Source of the DNA: Neisseria lactamica
GTDB taxonomy: Bacteria; Pseudomonadota; Gammaproteobacteria; Burkholderiales; Neisseriaceae
NCBI GenBank assembly: GCA_001067655.1
Contig: JUNU01000410.1
Span: 1 to 7,429, forward strand
Reading direction: 5' to 3'
Length of the DNA: 7,429 nt
Part shown: positions 1 through 4,305 of the stretch, piece by piece
Layout of the letters: every line of letters begins with the position of its first letter
Numbering within the stretch: position 1 is the stretch's first letter
Program-made: the position numbers and the translations under genes
Notes under the pieces: generated by a model
The model's database searches: none
What the model saw: only the letters and a program-made list of their open reading frames with translations
Told to the model about the DNA's origin: nothing

Positions 1-53
1 GCCCGACCCTCTGGTTCGTAGCCAGATACTCTATCCAACTGAGCTACGGGTGC
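1..53 (-). tRNA. tRNA-Arg (anticodon ACG), 3' part cut off by the window edge
   Basis: Read on the minus strand, the 5' end is GCACCCGTAGCTCAG, which gives the acceptor strand and the start of the D arm (GCTCAGTTGGATAGAGT). The anticodon stem is CTGG/CCAG (with a further closing pair) and the loop CTACGAA places ACG at the anticodon positions. The variable region begins GGGTCG. The sequence closely parallels E. coli tRNA-Arg(ACG), which reads CGN arginine codons after A34 is deaminated to inosine. Only 53 of about 77 nt are present; the T arm and acceptor 3' strand lie beyond position 1. The 5' end at 53 is set by the acceptor stem start. Confidence 0.95.
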
Positions 54-96
54 ATTTTCATCACTTCGCGACTGCGTCGTGAATCAAGAAGACCGA

Positions 97-125
97 ATAA
101 TATACAAGCTGTCGGCGGCTGTCCA
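97..125 (-). promoter_or_regulatory. sigma-70 promoter of the tRNA-Arg gene
   Basis: On the minus strand TGGACA (120-125) and TATTAT (97-102) are separated by exactly 17 bp, each one base from the -35 and -10 consensus. Transcription would start near position 90, giving a leader of about 37 nt before the mature tRNA 5' end. Upstream of the -35, positions 138-176 are almost entirely A/T, including several A and T tracts, as in the UP elements of stable-RNA promoters. A short palindrome, TCCAG/CTGGA (122-126 and 133-137), overlaps the -35 box. The promoter call is from sequence match only. Confidence 0.65.
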
Positions 126-184
126 GTGTTTTCTGGATAAAAATATTTATAATAAAATAACAATATGAAAATAAAGGATATTAA

Positions 185-1537
185 TTATCGTAAAATGCCC
201 ACTCCCGATAAATCTTGCGCCATTTTTGCGGCGGCGTTGTCTGTCATGCCGCCGACAAAATCTAAAATTTTCATGTATGCACGATACAGGCTGTCGGTTT
301 CTTGGATGGGGTCGTGGTTTTTTAGCAATTCAAGCGCGAGGGATTGGCGTACATCGACTTGTTTTTCCGCAATCATGGCGTATGCGGCGGGAACCAATAA
401 ATCCAAAATGGAACCGAGACACGGAAAAGTGGCGATTTCGGTCATGAGTTTGGTGCGGTGGCGGAAAATGCGTGTGCGGGCAAGTTCTTTCGCTTTTTCC
501 AAGGTGTTTTGAACTTGCGGGCTGCACAACGCCAATAGGTCTTTGCCTTTGAAGTTGCCGTTTAGCAGGTCGGATTGGTGCATCATGAAAGTCTGGGCGA
601 CGTCTTCTATCGCTTTGCCGATGGCGATGCCGCGCAACATGGCGCAGCGTTGGCGGCTGGATTGCGCGTGCCAAGTGCTTTCTTCAAAGGTAAGCTCGGA
701 CAATACGCTTTCGATTTCAGCGTCGCTCAGTAAATCCAGTTCGACCGCGTCCTCCAAGTCTAAGAGGGCGTAGCAGATGTCGTCGGCTGCTTCCATCAGG
801 TAGGACAGGGGATGGCGTACCCAACAGTCTGTTCCTGATTCAATCAGTCCCAATTCGTCTGCAACGCGGCGGATGAAGGGTAATTCGGTTTGATAAATAT
901 TGAATTTTTTTCTTCCGTTCGGATGTTGCGTCGTCCAAGGATATTTCAGCAGTGCGCCTATGGCGGCAGAGGTCAGGCGCATGCCGCCTGCGTCGGGATA
1001 CATTTCCAAGCTTGCTGTGATGCGCAGGCTGTGGGCATTGCCTTCATAGGTTTGGATGTCGTTGCGCTCTGCTTCGTTTAATGTCTGTAAAAACGGCTGG
1101 TTTTTGGGCTTGCGGAACCAGTCGCGCAATGCGTCTTCTCCGGTGTGTCCGAACGGGGGGTTGCCCAAGTCGTGTGCGAGGCAGGCGACTTGGACGACGG
1201 CGCCGATGTCGCTCGGCGTATTGTTTTCCGGTAAAAAACCGCCTGCCTGAAGCATCACGCCCACGCGGTTTCCGATGCTGCGTCCGACGCTGGCAACTTC
1301 GACGCTGTGCGTGAGGCGGTTGTGAGTCAGGTCGTGTTCGGCAAGAGGGTGGACTTGGGTTTTGCGTCCCAGTCTGCGGAATGCGCCGGAGAACACGACG
1401 CGGTCGTAGTCGATATGGAAATCGGTGCGCAAAGCGTCTGCGCCTTCTTGGGTGGAAGGCGTGACGGTAGGGATGATTTCGCCGTTTTTCGTGCGGAAAC
1501 GTTGTGTGGAGAGTAGATTTTTCCAATTCATCTGCAT
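185..1537 (-). CDS. dgt: dGTPase-family deoxynucleoside triphosphate triphosphohydrolase (HD domain)
   Basis: The 450-residue protein belongs to the Dgt-like branch of the HD superfamily, which hydrolyses dGTP or other dNTPs to the nucleoside and triphosphate in the cytoplasm and so helps set dNTP pools. Visible motifs are the FRRLGRKTQV block (res. 53-62), THNRLTHSVEV with the first metal-ligand His (H77), AHDLGNPPFGHTGE with the HD pair H122/D123, EGNAHSLRI (165-173; the more usual form is EGNAQ), and EAADDICY (249-256) with the distal metal-ligand Asp. Length fits the shorter dGTPase-like class rather than the ~505-residue E. coli Dgt. The ATG at 1537 is favoured over the second ATG two codons later because AAGGAGC lies 6 nt upstream of it. 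It is transcribed towards the tRNA gene, and I see no strong terminator after its TAA. True substrate preference within the family cannot be told from sequence. Confidence 0.93.
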   Translation of the reverse strand: MQMNWKNLLSTQRFRTKNGEIIPTVTPSTQEGADALRTDFHIDYDRVVFSGAFRRLGRKTQVHPLAEHDLTHNRLTHSVEVASVGRSIGNRVGVMLQAGGFLPENNTPSDIGAVVQVACLAHDLGNPPFGHTGEDALRDWFRKPKNQPFLQTLNEAERNDIQTYEGNAHSLRITASLEMYPDAGGMRLTSAAIGALLKYPWTTQHPNGRKKFNIYQTELPFIRRVADELGLIESGTDCWVRHPLSYLMEAADDICYALLDLEDAVELDLLSDAEIESVLSELTFEESTWHAQSSRQRCAMLRGIAIGKAIEDVAQTFMMHQSDLLNGNFKGKDLLALCSPQVQNTLEKAKELARTRIFRHRTKLMTEIATFPCLGSILDLLVPAAYAMIAEKQVDVRQSLALELLKNHDPIQETDSLYRAYMKILDFVGGMTDNAAAKMAQDLSGVGILR

Positions 1538-1543
1538 GAAATT

Positions 1544-1550
1544 GCTCCTT
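1544..1550 (-). promoter_or_regulatory. Shine-Dalgarno site fixing the dgt start
   Basis: AAGGAGC on the minus strand sits 6 nt before the ATG at 1537. The alternative Met codon two residues downstream would be 12 nt away, so the upstream ATG is the better start. Confidence 0.7.
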
Positions 1551-1556
1551 GCGGGT

Positions 1557-1569
1557 TTTCAGACGAGCT
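1557..1569 (-). repeat. degenerate DNA uptake sequence upstream of dgt
   Basis: TTTCAGACGAGCT on the plus strand differs from the reverse complement of the local DUS (TTTCAGACGACCT) at one base, inside the core. It lies just upstream of the dgt ribosome binding site. A core mismatch would be expected to lower uptake activity, so this is either a decayed DUS or one in formation. Confidence 0.5.
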
Positions 1570-1599
1570 TTGTAGTATGGACGGGATATTACTGCATTG

Positions 1600-1619
1600 C
1601 GGGATGGTTTGAAATCCCG
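1600..1619. other. small inverted repeat in the dgt-rsmA divergent intergenic region
   Basis: CGGGAT (1600-1605) and ATCCCG (1614-1619) form perfect 6-bp arms around an 8-base loop. The 183-base gap between the divergent dgt and rsmA starts must hold both promoters, so this could be an operator or the base of a dgt leader hairpin. Six base pairs is near the chance level, so the assignment is weak. On the minus strand a poor TAATAT -10-like box (1586-1591) lies just downstream of it. Confidence 0.25.
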
Positions 1620-1668
1620 ATTGGCGTAGGGCGGCTGCTTGGATCACGGGTCTGAACAGGACTTTGTT

Positions 1669-1697
1669 TTTCAGTTACAATACGCGCTTACTATAAT
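1669..1697 (+). promoter_or_regulatory. probable rsmA promoter
   Basis: A perfect TATAAT is at 1692-1697, 23 bases before the rsmA ATG. The hexamer 17 bp upstream (TTTCAG, 1669-1674) is a poor -35 match. The transcript would start near 1704 with a very short leader. The -10 box is convincing; the -35 is not. Confidence 0.5.
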
Positions 1698-1720
1698 GAT
1701 CGACAGTTTGAAGAGACGCG

Positions 1721-2500
1721 ATGAAAGAACATAAGGCCCGGAAACGCTTCGGGCAGAATTTTTTGCAGGACACGCGGATTATTGCCGATATTGTCAACGC
1801 CGTGCGTCCGCAGGCGGATGATGTGGTGATTGAAATCGGACCGGGCTTAGCGGCGATTACCGAGCCTTTGGCGAAGAAGCTGAACCGTCTGCACGTTATC
1901 GAAATCGACCGCGACATCGTACGTCGTCTGAAAACGCTGCCGTTTGCGGATAAGCTCGTGATTCATGAAGGCGATGTCTTGCAGTTTGATTTCAACAGCA
2001 TCGCGGGCAAAAAGAAAATCGTCGGCAACCTGCCATACAACATTTCCACGCCACTTTTGTTCAAGCTGGCGGAAGTGGCAGACGATGTCGTCGATATGCA
2101 CTTTATGCTGCAAAAAGAAGTGGTCGAACGCATGGTCGCCGCGCCGAAAAGCAACGACTATGGCCGCTTGGGCGTAATGCTGCAATATTTTTTCGATATG
2201 GAGCTGTTGATTGACGTGCCGCCCGAATCGTTTGACCCTGCACCGAAAGTGGATTCGGCAGTGGTGCGCATGATTCCGTTGAAACACCGCATCGGCAAGG
2301 CGGACGATTTCGAGCATTTTGCCAAACTGGTGAAACTCGCCTTCCACCAACGCCGCAAAACCATACGCAACAATTTAAAAGAGCTCGCCGGCGACGAAGA
2401 TTTGCAGGCAGTCGGCATCAGCCCGCAGGACCGCGCCGAACACATCGCGCCGGAGAAATATGTGGAGCTGAGCAATTATCTCGTCCGTAAGGTCGTCTGA
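1721..2500 (+). CDS. rsmA: 16S rRNA (adenine1518-N6/adenine1519-N6)-dimethyltransferase RsmA (KsgA)
   Basis: The 259-residue enzyme uses SAM to dimethylate two adjacent adenines in the 3' terminal helix of 16S rRNA late in 30S assembly; its loss gives kasugamycin resistance. The family N-terminus KARKRFGQNFLQD (res. 5-17) is followed by SAM motif I, IEIGPGLAAI (37-46), the acidic EID at 61-63, HEGDVLQFD (82-90) and the catalytic GNLPYNIS (102-109), which carries the NLPY motif of adenine-N6 methyltransferases. The C-terminal helical domain includes FHQRRKTIRNNLKEL. Length is normal. The ATG at 1721 gives the expected N-terminus and follows a modest AAGAGA ribosome site. The last codons and the TGA stop (2498-2500) lie inside an exact DUS, so the C-terminus KVV is DUS-encoded. 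A TATAAT box precedes the gene, and the ABC ATPase starts 17 nt after the stop, so the two are probably cotranscribed. Confidence 0.97.
   Translation: MKEHKARKRFGQNFLQDTRIIADIVNAVRPQADDVVIEIGPGLAAITEPLAKKLNRLHVIEIDRDIVRRLKTLPFADKLVIHEGDVLQFDFNSIAGKKKIVGNLPYNISTPLLFKLAEVADDVVDMHFMLQKEVVERMVAAPKSNDYGRLGVMLQYFFDMELLIDVPPESFDPAPKVDSAVVRMIPLKHRIGKADDFEHFAKLVKLAFHQRRKTIRNNLKELAGDEDLQAVGISPQDRAEHIAPEKYVELSNYLVRKVV
1921..1932 (+). repeat. near-match DUS inside rsmA
   Basis: ACGTCGTCTGAA carries the complete 10-base core GTCGTCTGAA and differs from the local 12-mer only at position 2. It is read as RRLK (overlapping residues 68-71). The C at position 2 makes the codon CGT (Arg) rather than GGT (Gly), so protein constraint may have stopped the site from becoming perfect. 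Confidence 0.55.
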
Positions 2501-2501
2501 A
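2490..2501 (+). repeat. DNA uptake sequence overlapping the rsmA stop codon
   Basis: This is an exact AGGTCGTCTGAA, followed by more A. Read in the rsmA frame it gives Val-Val-stop, so the TGA of the uptake sequence terminates rsmA. Only this one of the three forward frames contains a stop. Confidence 0.9.
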
Positions 2502-2517
2502 AATATCTGGAAATAAC

Positions 2518-3246
2518 ATGATTAAATTCAAAAACGTACATAAACATTTCAAAGACCTGCATGTCATCAACGGCGTCAATCTGGAAGTGAAGCAGGGTGA
2601 AGTGGTGGTGGTTTGCGGACCTTCGGGCAGCGGCAAATCGACGCTCATCCGTACCGTCAACCAGCTTGAAAGCATTGAGAGTGGCGAGATTTGGGTGGAC
2701 GGTATCAATGTTGCCGATCCGCAAACGGATTTGAACAAGGTGCGCGAGGAAGTGGGTTTTGTGTTTCAAGGCTTCAATCTGTATCCGCATCTGACCGTAT
2801 TGGAAAACATCATCCTGTCGCCGATGAAGGTGAAAAAACAAAGCCGCGAACAGGCTGAGGAAAAGGCGATGGAGCTGTTGGAACGCGTGGGTTTGGCGCA
2901 TAAAAAAGATGCTTTCCCCAGCCAGCTTTCCGGCGGTCAGCAGCAGCGCGTGGCGATTGCGCGCGGGTTGGCGATGGAGCCGCGCGTGATGTTGTTTGAC
3001 GAACCGACTTCCGCGCTCGACCCGGAAATGGTCGGCGAAGTGTTGAAAGTGATGCAGGACTTGGCGGAAAGCGGCATGACCATGATGTGTGTTACGCATG
3101 AAATGGGCTTTGCGCGCGAAGTGGCTGACCGCATTATTTTTGTGGATAAAGGGCAGATTTTGGAAAACGAAACGCCTGAAGAGTTTTTTACCAATCCGAA
3201 ACACGAACGCGCCAAACAGTTCTTGCAGCAAGTGATGACGCATTAA
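2518..3246 (+). CDS. ATP-binding protein of a polar amino acid ABC transporter (GlnQ/HisP type)
   Basis: The 242-residue ATPase powers import of an amino acid from the cytoplasmic face of an inner-membrane permease. All nucleotide-binding elements are intact: Walker A GPSGSGKST (34-42), Q-loop FVFQGFNLYPH (81-91), signature LSGGQQQR (137-144), Walker B VMLFDEP (157-163), D-loop SALD and the H-loop His in CVTHEMG (H194). The QGFNLYPHLTVLEN and THEMGFAREVADR sequences are typical of the polar amino acid uptake family (GlnQ, HisP, ArtP). Length is normal for the family. No permease or solute-binding gene is adjacent: rsmA is 17 nt upstream and a terminator follows the stop. It must therefore pair with membrane subunits encoded elsewhere, so the substrate (glutamine, glutamate, cystine or another) cannot be assigned. 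The ribosome site before the ATG is weak (GGAAA), which suggests expression by readthrough from rsmA. Confidence 0.93.
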   Translation: MIKFKNVHKHFKDLHVINGVNLEVKQGEVVVVCGPSGSGKSTLIRTVNQLESIESGEIWVDGINVADPQTDLNKVREEVGFVFQGFNLYPHLTVLENIILSPMKVKKQSREQAEEKAMELLERVGLAHKKDAFPSQLSGGQQQRVAIARGLAMEPRVMLFDEPTSALDPEMVGEVLKVMQDLAESGMTMMCVTHEMGFAREVADRIIFVDKGQILENETPEEFFTNPKHERAKQFLQQVMTH

Positions 3247-3256
3247 CAGCTTGTCA

Positions 3257-3299
3257 AAAGGTCGTCTGAAAGACAGATTTGGGCTTTCAGACGACCTTT
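3257..3299 (+). terminator. terminator formed by two inverted DUS copies, after the ABC ATPase gene
   Basis: Perfect 16-base arms (3257-3272 and 3284-3299) enclose an 11-base loop. Each arm contains an exact AGGTCGTCTGAA, at 3259-3270 forward and 3286-3297 reverse. It begins 10 bases after the ATPase stop. Only three T follow the stem's GC part, so the U-tract is short. Paired inverted uptake sequences after genes are a known Neisseria arrangement thought to act as intrinsic terminators. Confidence 0.8.
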
Positions 3300-3322
3300 G
3301 GCGATGCAATCGATAGATATAG

Positions 3323-3358
3323 ACGGCAAAGCAAAAAGGTTTTCTTTGCTTTTGCCGT
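3323..3358 (+). other. hairpin in the leader of the acidic hypothetical gene
   Basis: ACGGCAAAGCAAA (3323-3335) pairs with TTTGCTTTTGCCGT (3345-3358), giving 13 base pairs with one bulged T and a 9-base loop. It lies 24 bases after the inverted-DUS terminator and ends just before the AAAGGA ribosome site. It could be a second terminator (TTTC follows) or a 5' UTR structure affecting translation of the gene at 3373. Its role is not shown by the sequence. Confidence 0.45.
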
Positions 3359-3361
3359 TTC

Positions 3362-3367
3362 AAAGGA
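3362..3367 (+). promoter_or_regulatory. Shine-Dalgarno site fixing the start of the acidic hypothetical
   Basis: AAAGGA lies 5 nt before the ATG at 3373. The frame is open further upstream to a TTG at 3298, but that codon falls inside the terminator stem and has no ribosome site, so 3373 is the start. Confidence 0.75.
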
Positions 3368-3372
3368 AAACC

Positions 3373-3732
3373 ATGTATTTTGTTGACCGTACCGCCGTCG
3401 TGCTTAAGCCGACCGCCCGCTTTTTGGAATGGCTGAAATCCGCCGATGAAAATATGCCCGACCTGACCATCGAGCAAATCCGTGCCAACTGCTCCGTGTT
3501 TCTCGTGCCGCAGTTTGATGAGCCGGAAGCCGTGATTGCCTATTTCGACGAACGCTACCAACAGATTTTCGAGGCGGAACTGGCAGGCTGGGACATCGAC
3601 AAAAGCAAGTGGCCGCAAGACATGAGCCTGAAGGCGTTTTGGGAATTTTTCGATACCGAAATCCACGATATGGTTTTGGACATGGAAGAAGCGGAATTGA
3701 GCATTACGCCCGTGTTCGACAATATGATGTAA
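3373..3732 (+). CDS. conserved-looking acidic hypothetical protein
   Basis: The product is 119 residues (MYFVDRTAVVLKP...PVFDNMM). I do not recognise a named family. It has no signal peptide or membrane segment, so it is probably cytoplasmic. It is strongly acidic: about 25 Asp/Glu against 9 Lys/Arg. It is rich in aromatics, with a C-terminal block SKWPQDMSLKAFWEFFDTEIHDMVLDMEE in which Trp, Phe and acidic residues are spaced as in an amphipathic helix. The codon composition looks like its neighbours, so there is no sign of recent transfer. It follows the inverted-DUS terminator and a leader hairpin, so it probably starts a new transcript. The ygfX-like gene begins 4 nt after its stop, which indicates cotranscription and probable translational coupling. 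It is not SdhE, which is shorter and has an RGxxE motif that is absent here. Confidence 0.8.
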   Translation: MYFVDRTAVVLKPTARFLEWLKSADENMPDLTIEQIRANCSVFLVPQFDEPEAVIAYFDERYQQIFEAELAGWDIDKSKWPQDMSLKAFWEFFDTEIHDMVLDMEEAELSITPVFDNMM

Positions 3733-3736
3733 GGCG

Positions 3737-4171
3737 ATGCGCGCTTTTCAGACGACCTTGAAGCCGTCCCGTTCTTTAAAAGCCTTGTCCGTCTTGTTGC
3801 ATTTGTCCGCAGTTGCTGTGTGCCTGATATGGTTTTACGGCTGGATGATGTGGTTGGGGCTGGTGGCGTTGGCGGGTAGTTTTGTCCACGTTTGGCGCGT
3901 GGTGAATTTGCGGACGGCGGGTGCAGTAAAGAAAATCGCCATCGACCGCCATGCGCGCGCTTCCGTATTTTGCGGAGACGGAGAAGGGCAGGGCGCGGTG
4001 TTGGACGGTGCGACCATGTTGACCCCTTATGCTTTGTTTTTGCAGTGGAACGTCGACGGCAAAACGATACGGCAATGTGTTACGCCCGATATGGCGGATA
4101 AAGAATCTTACCGTCGTCTGAAAGTTTGGGCGCGCTGGTGTCAGGCTCAGGATGACGCGAATCCGATTTAA
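3737..4171 (+). CDS. YgfX/CptA-like inner membrane protein
   Basis: This 144-residue protein has the YgfX (CptA, DUF1434-type) layout. A short N-terminal segment FQTTLKPSRSLK (res. 4-15) corresponds to the WQSDLRVSWRAQ region of E. coli YgfX. Two adjacent hydrophobic helices follow (about 15-33 and 36-54), then a soluble, beta-rich C-terminal domain ending SYRRLKVWARWCQ, like the LRRIL region of YgfX. In enterobacteria ygfX follows sdhE and has been described as the membrane toxin partner of that protein or as a regulator acting on cell shape proteins; whether this applies here is unknown. It starts 4 nt after the acidic hypothetical, with AAGG of the stop-codon region too close to be a normal ribosome site, so coupling is likely. 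An exact DUS lies within codons 4-8 and a core match within codons 125-129. The family call rests on my comparison by eye. Confidence 0.65.
   Translation: MRAFQTTLKPSRSLKALSVLLHLSAVAVCLIWFYGWMMWLGLVALAGSFVHVWRVVNLRTAGAVKKIAIDRHARASVFCGDGEGQGAVLDGATMLTPYALFLQWNVDGKTIRQCVTPDMADKESYRRLKVWARWCQAQDDANPI
3747..3758 (-). repeat. DNA uptake sequence in the first codons of the ygfX-like gene
   Basis: TTCAGACGACCT is the exact reverse complement of AGGTCGTCTGAA. It encodes part of FQTTL at residues 4-8, a region that aligns with the YgfX N-terminus, so the uptake sequence is part of the protein rather than between genes. Confidence 0.85.
4111..4122 (+). repeat. DUS core match inside the ygfX-like gene
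   Basis: CCGTCGTCTGAA has the whole 10-base core but CC in place of the leading AG. It is read as YRRLK (residues 125-129), the same frame and peptide as the near match inside rsmA. Confidence 0.45.
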
Positions 4172-4174
4172 TTC

Positions 4175-4198
4175 AACAAGGCGGTTTCCCGTCTTGTT
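4175..4198 (+). terminator. possible terminator after the ygfX-like gene
   Basis: AACAAGGCGG (4175-4184) and CCGTCTTGTT (4189-4198) form a 10-pair stem with one G-U wobble and a TTTC loop, starting 3 bases after the stop. The 3' arm is T-rich, but no T run follows, so it may be a weak terminator or an mRNA-stabilising 3' hairpin. Confidence 0.4.
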
Positions 4199-4223
4199 CT
4201 CGTCAAATTAAACCCAATATAAA
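4194..4223 (+). promoter_or_regulatory. possible folC promoter
   Basis: TATAAA (4218-4223) makes a fair -10, with TTGTTC (4194-4199) 18 bp upstream as a weak -35 that overlaps the preceding hairpin. The folC ATG is about 80 bases downstream. It is the best candidate in the 134-base gap between ygfX and folC. Confidence 0.3.
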
Positions 4224-4245
4224 AATAGTCGACACAAACAGCAGT

Positions 4246-4275
4246 AACCGTCCCCATTATTCCAAAGCGACGGTT
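4246..4275 (+). other. short inverted repeat in the folC leader
   Basis: AACCGTC (4246-4252) and GACGGTT (4269-4275) are perfect 7-base arms around a 16-base loop. The second arm runs into the DUS at 4275-4286. The 134-base gap before folC otherwise holds only the hairpin and weak promoter noted above. Confidence 0.25.
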
Positions 4276-4286
4276 TCAGACGACCT
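4275..4286 (-). repeat. DNA uptake sequence upstream of folC
   Basis: This is an exact reverse-strand copy, TTCAGACGACCT, ending 19 bases before the folC ATG. It is single, with no inverted partner, so it is not a terminator of the paired type. Confidence 0.9.
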
Positions 4287-4305
4287 TTTGAAAAACGAAA
4301 CACAC

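Noticed and set aside
165..512. Plus-strand open frames across the dgt gene, the longest 115 codons
   Set aside because: They are antisense to a clear HD-family gene, have no ribosome sites and no recognisable motifs.
3298..3372. A 25-residue N-terminal extension of the acidic hypothetical from a TTG at 3298
   Set aside because: The TTG lies in the terminator stem, the extension crosses the leader hairpin, and a good AAAGGA site precedes the ATG at 3373.
2476..3666. A 396-codon open frame on the minus strand across the ABC ATPase and hypothetical genes
   Set aside because: It is antisense to two well-supported genes and runs through a terminator. The product is unusually rich in His, Phe and Arg with no domain I recognise, which is typical of the complement of a GC-biased gene.
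4288..4305. A longer FolC starting at TTG 4288
   Set aside because: It starts at the edge of a DUS with no ribosome site, and the familiar FolC N-terminus begins at the ATG at 4306.
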